Assembly (NCBI GenBank): GCA_021810145.1
Contig: JAJZJL010000011.1
Span: 1 to 55,302, forward strand
Reading direction: 5' to 3'
DNA: 55,302 nt
Origin: Planctomycetota bacterium
GTDB lineage: Bacteria; Planctomycetota; Phycisphaerae; WQYP01
The translations under genes and the position numbers were made by a program. Within the stretch, counting starts at the first letter, position 1; each line of letters starts with the position of its first letter. Shown piece by piece: positions 1 to 8,557 of this stretch. Below the pieces are notes generated by a model, which searched no databases, was not told the origin of the DNA, and was given only the letters and a program-made list of their open reading frames with translations.

Positions 1-763
1 CGGCGCCGGCAATAACATGTTCGGCGAAGGTTTCATAGACCAGTCCTTCCGGTGCCGCCCAGAGGCCGTCCAGCAGACGCTTTCGCCGCACGCCGGAAAG
101 GCGATCCAGCGTGGCGCGATAGGTCTGCCCGGCAACGGTGTACTGGCCCGAATGGCGATCAAAGAAAATCGGATTGTCTTCATGCCTGCTGTTAAGCCGG
201 TGCATAAGACCCGCATTGGCCCGCACATTGAGCCAATGGCCCGGATGCGACGGATTGCACTCCGCGACCGCCTGCTGGTACGGCATCACACCGTGCCGCA
301 GACGGGTGAGAAGCTTTTCCCAATCGGAAAGCGTTAATTCCGTCGCCTCGCACGCCAGAATCATATCGTATTCACTGGACATCACCCGATCGGCATTATC
401 CAGTCCGCCCAGTACCAGTTCCGAGCCATTTTCCAGCATATATCCCGTGCGCCGGCCGCGCGTTGCGCCTCGGCAGATCGGATGTCCCGCCGGCAATACT
501 TTTTCCTCCAGCGTTACCAGCGCGGATTGCGTAAGACTCACCCGTGTTTTCCGTGCCAGCAGACACCGCATGGAGCTGTATTTCTGCATACACAGAAACA
601 TCTTTTCCAGCGCGGCCCGGGTTTTGCCCGTACCCGCCGGACCGGCCAGCAGCACTTCCCGGTCATGCGCATAAAACAATTTCTCCGCAGCGCCCAGCGG
701 CTCATACGGCAGAGCGTCAATCGCGGCAGATGCCGCTGACAGAGTTTTTTTCCGTCTGCTCAT
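1..763 (-). CDS. Phage terminase large subunit, partial at left edge
   Basis: Translating the minus strand from the ATG at 763 gives about 254 residues with no stop, running off the window. A Walker A motif, GPAGTGKT, sits near residue 41, followed by an arginine-rich stretch and a segment reading LENGSELVLGGLDNADR, typical of the ATPase half of large terminases that drive DNA into phage capsids. The C-terminal nuclease half would lie to the left. The start overlaps the stop of the small-subunit gene by ATGA, which indicates translational coupling and fixes the start. The gene belongs to a minus-strand packaging module with the small subunit, an ABC/GNAT protein and a ParB-like protein. The family assignment rests on motif and neighbours; an intact frame over the visible part argues against advanced decay. 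Confidence 0.85.
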   Translation of the reverse strand, partial: MSRRKKTLSAASAAIDALPYEPLGAAEKLFYAHDREVLLAGPAGTGKTRAALEKMFLCMQKYSSMRCLLARKTRVSLTQSALVTLEEKVLPAGHPICRGATRGRRTGYMLENGSELVLGGLDNADRVMSSEYDMILACEATELTLSDWEKLLTRLRHGVMPYQQAVAECNPSHPGHWLNVRANAGLMHRLNSRHEDNPIFFDRHSGQYTVAGQTYRATLDRLSGVRRKRLLDGLWAAPEGLVYETFAEHVIAGA

Positions 764-1182
764 ACATCCTCAATGCGCACATTTTGATAGGTTTTTACCG
801 GCTCGGTGCCGCCGGCTTCGCCGGTTGAATCAGACTGGCCCAGATAATGTTTGCCCAGAAATTGCAGCAGGCGCACATCGCCTTCTTCCAGTGTGGCGAG
901 TTGAATCTGCTTTTTCCGCAGACCGATGCGCATGGATGCCCGGCCGCGCTTCAACTGTTTGCCAAACCGGGCGCGAATGCCGGCCACCGATAATTCCAGG
1001 TAATCGGCAATTTCACCATCCGTGGCACCGGTATACGCCAGAGACGCAATGTGCTCCGCGGCTTCCGGATCGCTCAGAAAGCCTTCGCCGCGCAACATCC
1101 GCGCCGCCGCAGGTCTATGAATTGCCTGTTCACCGTTGGCGGCTGCTGTTTCCGGGGCCGGATTTTCCATTTTCTTTGTCAT
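760..1182 (-). CDS. Terminase small subunit-like DNA-binding protein
   Basis: A 140-residue protein. Its central part (residues about 48-95) reads as a helix-turn-helix followed by a basic helix rich in Arg and Lys and then LLQFLGKHYLGQSD. That arrangement is common in small terminase subunits, which recognise the packaging site and recruit the large subunit. The N-terminal 45 residues are low-complexity and Ala-rich. Its stop overlaps the large-subunit start by four bases, the usual arrangement of a terminase pair. The identification is from pattern and context, since small subunits are poorly conserved. Confidence 0.7.
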   Translation of the reverse strand: MTKKMENPAPETAAANGEQAIHRPAAARMLRGEGFLSDPEAAEHIASLAYTGATDGEIADYLELSVAGIRARFGKQLKRGRASMRIGLRKKQIQLATLEEGDVRLLQFLGKHYLGQSDSTGEAGGTEPVKTYQNVRIEDV

Positions 1183-1261
1183 CTATTAAGACCATGTTGT
1201 CGGCCACGCGCTGTTTCGCCAATGAGCCACCACGGCTTGTTTTCCCGCGGTTACCACGGCG

Positions 1262-2392
1262 TTATACCGGCTTGCGCATTTGTCCAGCCTGCAGGCGCTG
1301 ACTTTCACCGTTGAACCCATAAACATATACAAACGAACAGATGCGCCGCACATGTCCAGCGCCGGCATTGACACCGCGCTGTTTCAATCCGGCCGAACCG
1401 TTGGAACAGGTAACCGCTTTGAGCTTCCACTTTCCACTGGCCTGACATGAACGGATCATTGCCGGGTGCGAGCTTATCAGGCTTAAGCGCCGGCAATTGC
1501 CCCGGCGGGCGGCGATTTGAGCAACGGCATCCCGGAACTTTCCCCCTATTCCAATGCCCTGGTAATCCGGCAGCACCACAATGCGGGAAAAGCGTTTGTA
1601 TCCGGCGAAACCCGCCACCTGTGTTATGCCGGCAAACGCAATGGGAATGTTGTCCAGCAAACCGCAGTAATAATCACCGCCCGGAAGTTGGGCGCTTAAA
1701 TAATGATGACGTTCAAAACTTCGCCATACTTTTCGACCGCAGCGGCGGATTTCAATGTGCAACCGCGGCCGCTGAAGACACCCCCGCGCAAGGGTCTGCG
1801 TGGCCATATCCACAATCCAATCCGGGCACAGCCACTGTGCAATATCATAATGGCAGCTCACGGCCACAAAGCGCTTTTTAACCACTCCGGACCGGATGCT
1901 TCGAGCTACGGCCGCTGATCCAACCTGGGCCACGGTTCGATCCACCACGGACGTGAATTCATCCATAACCGCAACATTGTTATCCCGTGACAGCAGCAGA
2001 CGCGCCAGATCGGCGCGGAACTTTTCTCCGTTGCTTAAAACATGATATGGCCGCAGCCACGCCGGCGGTGAACTCAACCCGACCGCGGAAAGCATTTGCG
2101 TAATACTGCGGATGTCCGCATCACCGAAGCCATCAATAATGGCCGCATCCGGCGGCCAGGCGGCGGATTTATCAATTGCGGCAGCGCCGTAAACATGCCG
2201 GGCAATGCTGGTTTTTCCGCTTCCACTGGGACCGACAATCAAACCGATCCGCCAATGTTCCTGCAGGGTCGGAACCTCAACCGCAAAACATTGTTTAGCG
2301 CCAAGGCCGGCCGGCAGATCAAACATTCCCCGCACCTGCTGCACGCGGAAACTTTCGTTAACGGGACAGGACACGGCACATTGCACAAGCAT
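1262..2392 (-). CDS. ABC-type ATPase fused to GNAT acetyltransferase domain, phage-associated
   Basis: A 376-residue protein. The first half is a soluble ABC ATPase: Walker A GPSGSGKT near residue 54, a signature-like LSNGEKFRADLARL, Walker B VAVMDE, and a switch-histidine segment AVSCHYDIAQW. The second half (from about residue 210) carries a GNAT fold with the acetyl-CoA loop LPDYQGIGIGGKFRD. There are no membrane segments, so it is not a transporter. Proteins of this architecture are found in phages and prophages next to ParB-like and terminase genes; their role is unclear. The start is the first ATG after an in-frame stop and has a GGGGAG about 11 bases upstream. The frame is open to the end, so the gene looks intact. 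Confidence 0.75.
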   Translation of the reverse strand: MLVQCAVSCPVNESFRVQQVRGMFDLPAGLGAKQCFAVEVPTLQEHWRIGLIVGPSGSGKTSIARHVYGAAAIDKSAAWPPDAAIIDGFGDADIRSITQMLSAVGLSSPPAWLRPYHVLSNGEKFRADLARLLLSRDNNVAVMDEFTSVVDRTVAQVGSAAVARSIRSGVVKKRFVAVSCHYDIAQWLCPDWIVDMATQTLARGCLQRPRLHIEIRRCGRKVWRSFERHHYLSAQLPGGDYYCGLLDNIPIAFAGITQVAGFAGYKRFSRIVVLPDYQGIGIGGKFRDAVAQIAARRGNCRRLSLISSHPAMIRSCQASGKWKLKAVTCSNGSAGLKQRGVNAGAGHVRRICSFVYVYGFNGESQRLQAGQMRKPV

Positions 2393-2498
2393 GTTGGCAA
2401 ACTCCCCGGACGTGATGAGGATCTCTCAGGTGGAAGGCCGCAATGCGTTGCGGACAATGGGCGAAATCGGACTTCCAATGGTGGATTGTTTCCGCGCA

Positions 2499-3050
2499 CT
2501 AAATGGTCAGGACCCGGCACTTTCGCCCTTCCTGCGTGAGGCGCTCGTACAGCTCGCGCTGGTCCGTTTCATCGTGACATTCCACGGCCACTTCAAAAAC
2601 TTCCCGCAACGGAACTTCATCGCCGGTATCCGCAGACACCTGACTCATATCGGCGGTAAGGCCGGCCATTTCTTCGGGTGTAAATCCGGCGGCAAGTTGC
2701 AGGTGGGCATCCAGGGCGGCAAGTTGACTGGCCAGCGCGGGGGAATCCCACTGCGCTAATTCGGCCGTGCGATTGTCCGCAATGGCGTAGGCGACAGCAT
2801 CACCGCCGGCAAGCGTGGTTTTTATTATCCAAATGTTTTGCCAGCCCAGGGCCTTGGCCGCGGCCCAGGTTCCATTGCCCGCGCGAATGATGTCAGTGGA
2901 ATCAACGACAATGGGCTTCTGTTGGCCGAAGCGTTTTAAACTGGCCTTGATGGCCTCCAGGTTATTTTCCGGGTGCCGGCGGACATTGGCCGGGTCGGGG
3001 GTAAGCGAATCAATCGGAACCAGTACGGCCGGTGGAATATCATTTATCAT
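2499..3050 (-). CDS. ParB/sulfiredoxin-like nuclease-domain protein, phage-associated
   Basis: A 183-residue protein. The N-terminal 100 residues match the ParB N-terminal fold: VPIDSLTPDPANVRRHPENN, then IKASLKRFGQQKPIVVD and RAGNGTWAAAKALGW, the last corresponding to the conserved G-[NH]-[GR]-x-x-A motif. There is no clear ParB central helix-turn-helix, so it is more likely one of the short ParB-like proteins common in phage packaging modules than a chromosome-partition ParB. The start ATG overlaps the stop of a preceding short frame by ATGA. It lies 106 bases upstream of the ABC/GNAT gene in the same direction. Confidence 0.8.
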   Translation of the reverse strand: MINDIPPAVLVPIDSLTPDPANVRRHPENNLEAIKASLKRFGQQKPIVVDSTDIIRAGNGTWAAAKALGWQNIWIIKTTLAGGDAVAYAIADNRTAELAQWDSPALASQLAALDAHLQLAAGFTPEEMAGLTADMSQVSADTGDEVPLREVFEVAVECHDETDQRELYERLTQEGRKCRVLTI

Positions 3051-3298
3051 GCGGCTGTTGTAGGCTCGCTAATAAGCAGATAACCGAGGGAATGCGTGCC
3101 GATGACCATCGGCACATCCGGGAAAGCGGCATGCGTTGCGCTTGCCACGCCTGGCCCCGAAATGTCCTGGGTGTCACTGGTTAGCCACAGGGCTGAAATA
3201 ACTTCCCCAAACCCAGTGCGTCGCAGGACACGCGCAGCACCATCTCCCGCACATAGCCGCTGGCTTTGCCGGCGGTGGAATATTCGATGAAAGCTCAA
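3047..3298 (-). pseudogene. Truncated or frame-disrupted phage-module fragment
   Basis: A short frame of 83 codons starting at a TTG and ending with an ATGA overlap on the ParB-like start, which suggests it was once the preceding gene of the same operon. I do not recognise the product. A second frame of the same strand across 3188-3295 (containing STAGKASGYVREMVLRVSCD) looks equally protein-like but is closed by stops on both sides. This fits a gene cut off at its 5' end near the junction with the tpx gene, possibly with a frameshift. Nothing here allows a functional call. Confidence 0.3.
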
Positions 3299-3325
3299 AC
3301 CGGGGAGTTATTTCGGTCCCGCCGC

Positions 3326-3928
3326 TTACGGGTGAATCCCCGCCGCCTTGCGGGCCGCCGCCAGAACCGGTCCATAATGCGGCTCGTGCGCAATGTTCGG
3401 AACCAGTTGGACATAGACAATTTCTCCCGTTTTCCCAACGACCACCACCTGGCGTGCCAGCAGCCCGTTTTGTTTCATCAACACACCATACGCCTTGGCA
3501 AAACAATGAAAGCGGTAATCCGAGACGGTCATGATATGTTTTATGCCTTTATCGCCGCACCATCGCTTCTGGGCAAACGGCAGATCCATGCTGATGGTGA
3601 TAATTCCGACGCTTTTACCCAGTGTTGACGCCACTAAATTAAAATGTCGTGTTTCCAGACTGCACACCGGTGTGTCCAATGATGGTACCGATGAGAGTAT
3701 CCACACTTTCCCGTGCCCGGGGTGGAAATGAAATACCGTCATGTTATTGGCGACAGCCTTAAATGTCGGCGCTTTTTCACCCACTTTCGCCGGATGCCCC
3801 AGCAGCGTGATCGGCTGACCGTTAAGTGTTACCAGCCCGGTTCGCTGCTGCGGCGAAACCGCGCAACCGCCGATGAACAGAAAAGATAAAGCCAACGCCG
3901 CAAGGATCGATATTCCTGGCAACTTCAT
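3326..3928 (-). CDS. tpx: Thiol peroxidase (Tpx-type peroxiredoxin), lipoprotein form
   Basis: A 200-residue protein that reduces hydrogen peroxide and organic peroxides with a thiol. Tpx hallmarks are present: GQPITLLGHPAKVGEKAPTF, the peroxidatic cysteine in SLDTPVC (Cys89), the DLPFAQKRWCG segment with the resolving cysteine (Cys124), and a C-terminal LLARQVVVVGKTGEIVY. Unusually, it begins with a type II signal peptide ending FIGGC (lipid-modified Cys22), so it should be anchored in a membrane facing the periplasm, whereas typical Tpx proteins are about 165 residues without a lipobox. It lies about 230 bases beyond msrA in the same direction, both serving oxidative-stress defence, though the gap argues against tight coupling. 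Confidence 0.9.
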   Translation of the reverse strand: MKLPGISILAALALSFLFIGGCAVSPQQRTGLVTLNGQPITLLGHPAKVGEKAPTFKAVANNMTVFHFHPGHGKVWILSSVPSLDTPVCSLETRHFNLVASTLGKSVGIITISMDLPFAQKRWCGDKGIKHIMTVSDYRFHCFAKAYGVLMKQNGLLARQVVVVGKTGEIVYVQLVPNIAHEPHYGPVLAAARKAAGIHP

Positions 3929-4155
3929 AATAGAATACTCCTGAAACGTTACCTGCCCGTTAATGCGACATTATAGTCACACATCAGGTAAATACCGAAT
4001 AATATTTTCGGTTCGGCCACAGGCGAAAGCGCATCGGCCCACCGCAACGGCAGTGAAAATGCCCCGCGGCAACAGGTTACAGCGGCGGATTGCCGGGCAA
4101 ATCCCGGACTTTTTCGCGCGATCTGAAGAGCCGGAGTTTGGGCCAGGGGCGGCGA

Positions 4156-4755
4156 TTATGGCGTTCCAGGTTTTTTCAGCATTTCCGGAAACATCGAGCG
4201 CAACTTTTCCACTTTGGGTTGCGCCACGCAGGCGATGTAGGGTTGCTGTGGATTCAGTGCGGCATAATCCTGATGATAATCCTCCGCGGGATAAAAAGCT
4301 TCCAGCGGTTCAAGCGTGGTAACAATGGCATCGGGAAAAATGCCCGCTGCATCAAGCTTCTGGATATAGGCGTCTGCAACATCATGCTGTTGCCGGCTGC
4401 TGTAAAAAATCGCGGACCGATATTGCGTGCCGACATCGTTACCCTGCCGATTTAATTCCGTGGGATGATGCGCGACGGTGAAAAATATTTTCAGTAACTG
4501 CCCCAGCGTCAGCACGGCGGAATCAAAGGTTATCTTTACCGCTTCGGCGTGGCCCGTGCGGCCTGTGCACACCGCCCGGTAATTGGCGGTATCAGCCGCA
4601 CCGCCGGCATAACCGGAAACCACTTCCCGCACCCCCCGCAACTGCCGATACACCGCCTCCACGCACCAGAAACACCCGCCGGAGAGAACCACGGATTGCA
4701 GTTCCGGCGTTGCTGGAATATCAACAGGTGAATCTGGAATATCGCCGGCTTTCAT
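4156..4755 (-). CDS. msrA: Peptide methionine sulfoxide reductase MsrA
   Basis: A 199-residue protein that reduces methionine-S-sulfoxide in oxidised proteins. It has the catalytic GCFWC motif (Cys28 nucleophile) preceded by a beta strand, then VSGYAGG, GHAEAVKITFD and FFTVAHHPTELNRQGNDVGTQYRS, the standard MsrA blocks. There is no signal peptide and no fused MsrB domain. The ATG at 4755 is the only sensible start: it leaves a short N-terminal extension before the conserved strand. It sits upstream of the tpx gene on the same strand. Confidence 0.95.
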   Translation of the reverse strand: MKAGDIPDSPVDIPATPELQSVVLSGGCFWCVEAVYRQLRGVREVVSGYAGGAADTANYRAVCTGRTGHAEAVKITFDSAVLTLGQLLKIFFTVAHHPTELNRQGNDVGTQYRSAIFYSSRQQHDVADAYIQKLDAAGIFPDAIVTTLEPLEAFYPAEDYHQDYAALNPQQPYIACVAQPKVEKLRSMFPEMLKKPGTP

Positions 4756-5082
4756 ATATCTGCTTCCTGGAAGTTACAGTTCAACAGTGGGTATTCTATG
4801 CGCGAAACCGACAAGAAAGCTACACCAGAGATTCGTACCCGTTCATCCCATACCGCAAACGCCGGTAACGCCATGGAAAAAAGGCTAACACGGTTCCAAG
4901 TAGGCCGCATGGTTTTGCTCACCGCGCGCTCAAGTATCAGCAGCCACCTCATCTTTGGCGTCGCCATCACTGAACCGCAATGGCACAGAACATAAAACGT
5001 GGTAACACGAATCGCCAATTGAAAATCGCGTGCTGCAGGCTACCCTGACAACCGCATCGGAGGAATGTTCAGGACAGATTCT
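4756..5082. other. Intergenic region upstream of msrA
   Basis: About 330 bases between the PIN gene end and msrA. A minus-strand frame of 88 codons (4752-5018) overlaps the msrA start but has no recognisable domain and unusual composition, so I treat it as chance. I see no clear promoter, RNA gene or repeat. Confidence 0.4.
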
Positions 5083-5634
5083 TTAGCCTCGAACAGCCTC
5101 CGGGAGGGTCCAATTTTCCGTGACGAGTGGCGGAATCATACCGGCGGCGACATTTTGGATTGCCTGCATCCGATCATTTGTTACCAGCACCATTCCATGG
5201 GCGATGGCCTGTGCACAAAGCCAGAGATCATTTTCTTGAATCTGCAATGCTATCGCTTGGACAGGATCAATCAATTGCTCGGGGCGCATTTTTGGCTTGC
5301 GCTTCTCGCCAGGGGCGTATTTATCGAACAAAAGCTTCCGTAATTCGCCGTAAGCGGCGGCGGCATCCTCTGACACCTCAAGCCGAAATGGCAGCTGCTT
5401 TCGAACAAAGCTTGTGTATGCCTCTTGTGCGTCGGGGAGAGGAACACGAGCCACCCGATGTCCAAATTCTATTTCACCGAGCGTTACAACGGATACTACA
5501 AGTTTGGGGACGTCGGCTGATGAAGCGGTACGCTTGCGAAGTGCGTTAATATTCCCAACGACGGCATCGTGCTGGAGACATTGGGGGTCATACCAATAGC
5601 GAATTGTCTGGGTGTCGAGGATAAAATCACGCAA
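5083..5634 (-). CDS. PIN-domain nuclease coupled to DNA methyltransferase
   Basis: A 183-residue PIN-domain protein, a Mg-dependent nuclease fold used by VapC-type toxins. The acidic residues expected for the metal site are visible: Asp7 in FILDTQT, Glu54 in TLGEIEFG, Asp136 in QENDLWLCA and Asp154 in LVTNDRM. It starts at a TTG that directly follows the TAA of the methyltransferase gene with no gap; the GGAGGAGATGAG just before it is an excellent ribosome binding site, so the TTG is very likely the true start and the two genes are co-translated. No antitoxin-like small gene precedes it, which is unusual for VapC. It may be the effector of a methylase-based conflict system rather than a stand-alone toxin; this is inference. 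Confidence 0.85.
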   Translation of the reverse strand: MRDFILDTQTIRYWYDPQCLQHDAVVGNINALRKRTASSADVPKLVVSVVTLGEIEFGHRVARVPLPDAQEAYTSFVRKQLPFRLEVSEDAAAAYGELRKLLFDKYAPGEKRKPKMRPEQLIDPVQAIALQIQENDLWLCAQAIAHGMVLVTNDRMQAIQNVAAGMIPPLVTENWTLPEAVRG

Positions 5635-8271
5635 TTACTCATCTCCTCCAAATGCGGTTGTGGCAGCACGGAGCGCAGTGCATACGACTGGGTCAATCGG
5701 GCCGGGCTTTGTTCCGAAACGTTCCGGCGTTGAATTGCGATACGTGCTTGAGATGTATTTATAAAGTGGCATCAGAGACTCAAAGTCGGCGGGAAAATAA
5801 TTGCCAAATACGCATGCGGTTCCGCGTCGCTCGTGACCGTTGAAAAAGTCCAGCAGCTCTCGCTCAAGTCGCATTGGAAGTCTATACAGGCGCAGAACGG
5901 CCGCGTCGAGGGTAAGGAGTGCCTCACGAACTTCCGACTCACCTGAAGTGAACGTGCGTTCTTGTGGCGGCGAATCAAAGAGCGACTGCTGTGTGGCCGC
6001 ATGTTCGTGGCCCCTGCGATTCTCGGCCACCAGAGTCAAAGCAATTTCCCGATAGCGCTCCGCCAGGCCCACAACTTCTCGGATGTCTTTTCCGCTGGCT
6101 TGGGGAATCGGAATTTCACTGATAAATCGCTCGTAATTGTGCCGGCGCATTGTTCGGCTCGCCACATAGGCACTCGCGACTGGCGAATTCAGGATGGCCC
6201 ATAGATATAGAGGATTAACGTCCCGTGAAGTTGGACGGATGATGACGAAATTATTCTTAGCCGGCCTACCTTGAACGTCGAGAACCGCTTTGATGCGCCA
6301 GGGTGATCGCGAGCTCCTGCCCATGTTGACGAGTACTTGTGGCTTACCGGTTGGCATTCCCATATACGCGTTATTGATCAACTTGTTGTCGAGCGAAATA
6401 CCGACCTCCGGCGGTGTCTCGAAAATCATCTGACCTTGGCGCATGCGCGAATATCCGACTACATATCCGGCGGTAGCCTTGTCAATAACGGCAGGATTAC
6501 CTCCACGCGCGGCTTCTCCCTTAAATTCAATACCACGACCGATCTTCGCAACTTCGCCGAGGTGTTTGTTGTTCGCGAGCGATTTCCACACCTCACCCAG
6601 CATTGGCACAGTCAATTCGGAGCCGCTATTTTCCGAAAGGCGACTCTGGTAAACCTCGATTTCATGCGTAACGGCGTAACGTTCTTGGAAGGCTTTGATG
6701 CCTTGCTCACCGACGGTGCGGAGGCGGACACGGTTATCACCTTTGTGCCGACGTCGCATTAACCGCCGACCGAGAATGATGGCCGTCTCTATTTCCGCAA
6801 ACTCGAAGACCTTGCCGGGAAATAGGCAAACTTCGGCAATTTCAAAATTGGCCAACAGTTCTTCACGTAATGTTTTTGCTTCCGGTCCATTGACAACGCT
6901 CTGCGGTACAAGCACACCGAAAATGCCACCCGGGGGCAACTTACTAAGTGTCCGACGCAGCAATTCGACCGCTTTTTTATGGGTGACGGGATGCCCCGCC
7001 GACTCGCATCGCCTTTTGCCATCTGTGTCGAACGATTCGTAGGGAGGATTGCTTAGTAGAATGCGGCACTTCGCAGCTTCGCGCATGAGCACATCTGATG
7101 CGAACATATCACCGGAACGCAAGTCCCACCCGTTGGGGTGAGGAATGTCCGCCAATGTTAGCGAGAGCCGGGCAATTTCCCGCGCGAAATCGTCGATTTC
7201 AGTGCCATGGAGGTGTTCTCGCAAGTACGCATGAATCTCCATACCCGCATGGTCCTGCGTTTCCATCCGCAGGAGCCGCATCGCGGATAAAAGGAACGGT
7301 GCGTGCCCACACCCCGGCTCAAATACGTGCCGGTCCCCAGCGGGTATCTCGCAGATCCAGTCGTATAGATGCCAGACAATATAGTCCACGAGCCAAGGAG
7401 GTGTGGCGTGTATTCCCAACTTTTCTCGAAGCAACGGCGTAACCAGCGTGTGCTCGTAAACATAGGCCAAAGTCTCAGGGGAGACAACGCCAAAGCTGCT
7501 CTCACGGCTTAACTGCGCCGCTGCGGAGCTCAGAGCCGTTGGCCACCTGCCGCTGAGAAGCGCCGCAGTTTGTCCGTCGCTGTAATGTCGCGCTACCGCC
7601 GCAAGAACTCGGACCGGGTCCGTTAGATCCAAGGTTTTGAACCCTGGGACGCCCTTGTCCTTGAGTATTTTTCCAGCCAGCATCCGAAATACAGCAGTGA
7701 ATACATCCCGAATCGTCGCGGGGCCGGGATTACCCTGACCAAGTCCCTTCAATGCCGCACGGGTCATTGCCTCCACCAGATCATGGAGTTTCTTGCCGGC
7801 CTCTTCACGCAGTAGCGGCAGAAAGCCGGCATCGACAAAATCTAATTGATTCGATTTATCCACACGCGCGATTGTTTTGCCTCGGTATATGCTTCCGGGA
7901 CCCAGTTGCTCCCTATGGTCGCGGACAAGGGCCGTGAATTCGTTAACCGGTTTTGACGCATAGCAAGTGGGTGCACCGTCGTGCTGCATCCACCAATCGA
8001 CAATTTTGCCATTATGCACCCATACCACAGGCGAACCCAGGTTGCGGCACGACCGCGCTGCGAATTCTGGGTTTCCGTTGCCATCCACAACAGCGATACA
8101 CGCCGAGTCAAAATCCAAAGGCTCAGAGGCAAACCCGGCGAGAGGAATTGTTATTGGATCAAGACGGTAATCCAACCGTAGCAGCGAGCCGGTGTAGCCG
8201 CACTCTTCCAAGAGCGGTCTAAGGCGCGACGCTGAATCGTAGGATGGTGGCACGGCGGCACATTCCTCCAT
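5635..8271 (-). CDS. N6-adenine DNA methyltransferase with specificity domain (type IIG-like)
   Basis: An 878-residue protein. The SAM-binding motif I, FEPGCGH, is near residues 317-323 and the catalytic NPPY near residue 408, followed by GGIFGVLVPQSVVN; these define an Eco57I/TaqI-like N6-adenine methyltransferase. The C-terminal third, from AKIGRGIEFKGEAA near residue 575, resembles the TaqI-like target-recognition domain. The first 300 residues precede the methylase and could hold a cleavage or regulatory domain; I cannot confirm a PD-(D/E)xK motif. The ATG at 8271 has no ribosome site, while a GTG at 8253 is preceded by GGAGGAATG at good spacing and may be the real start. It is directly coupled to the downstream PIN gene. 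Confidence 0.85.
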   Translation of the reverse strand: MEECAAVPPSYDSASRLRPLLEECGYTGSLLRLDYRLDPITIPLAGFASEPLDFDSACIAVVDGNGNPEFAARSCRNLGSPVVWVHNGKIVDWWMQHDGAPTCYASKPVNEFTALVRDHREQLGPGSIYRGKTIARVDKSNQLDFVDAGFLPLLREEAGKKLHDLVEAMTRAALKGLGQGNPGPATIRDVFTAVFRMLAGKILKDKGVPGFKTLDLTDPVRVLAAVARHYSDGQTAALLSGRWPTALSSAAAQLSRESSFGVVSPETLAYVYEHTLVTPLLREKLGIHATPPWLVDYIVWHLYDWICEIPAGDRHVFEPGCGHAPFLLSAMRLLRMETQDHAGMEIHAYLREHLHGTEIDDFAREIARLSLTLADIPHPNGWDLRSGDMFASDVLMREAAKCRILLSNPPYESFDTDGKRRCESAGHPVTHKKAVELLRRTLSKLPPGGIFGVLVPQSVVNGPEAKTLREELLANFEIAEVCLFPGKVFEFAEIETAIILGRRLMRRRHKGDNRVRLRTVGEQGIKAFQERYAVTHEIEVYQSRLSENSGSELTVPMLGEVWKSLANNKHLGEVAKIGRGIEFKGEAARGGNPAVIDKATAGYVVGYSRMRQGQMIFETPPEVGISLDNKLINNAYMGMPTGKPQVLVNMGRSSRSPWRIKAVLDVQGRPAKNNFVIIRPTSRDVNPLYLWAILNSPVASAYVASRTMRRHNYERFISEIPIPQASGKDIREVVGLAERYREIALTLVAENRRGHEHAATQQSLFDSPPQERTFTSGESEVREALLTLDAAVLRLYRLPMRLERELLDFFNGHERRGTACVFGNYFPADFESLMPLYKYISSTYRNSTPERFGTKPGPIDPVVCTALRAATTAFGGDE

Positions 8272-8557
8272 GAATATGAGACATCGGGCGTTTTATGGCA
8301 CTCTGTCCCGCTCGCCCGCCCGAAGCGAAATTATACCGCGTTTGCGACTGCTCGGCGAGGAGTTTGTCTAATTCCCCGAAAAACCGATGAGCCTTGTGGT
8401 GATCCGAAAGTCGCAGCCCAGTACGTTGCGCACACCCGCCGGAGCGTTCTATTCTGCTGTTAACGGGTCGGCGAAACCGGCGCGGAATCATGGTTCGCCC
8501 CGAGGTGGTCACCGCAGCAGTGCTCGCAGGATGTCGAGGTCGCGAGTGTCCTGAAAG

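Noticed and set aside
138-674. Plus-strand 178-codon frame at the left end
   Set aside because: It is antisense to the terminase frame, which has a Walker A motif and operon overlap, so it is a shadow.
1186-1374. Small gene at the end of the ABC/GNAT gene
   Set aside because: It overlaps the C-terminus of the larger frame, which continues in a family-like way (SFVYVYGF) to its stop.
4752-5018. Small gene overlapping the msrA start
   Set aside because: The four-base overlap is tempting, but the 88-codon product has no domain, an implausible composition and no ribosome site; the interval is better explained as upstream region.
8219-8512. Minus-strand 97-codon frame before the methylase
   Set aside because: It contains a fairly protein-like segment but overlaps the methylase start out of frame and has no ribosome site or recognised motif.
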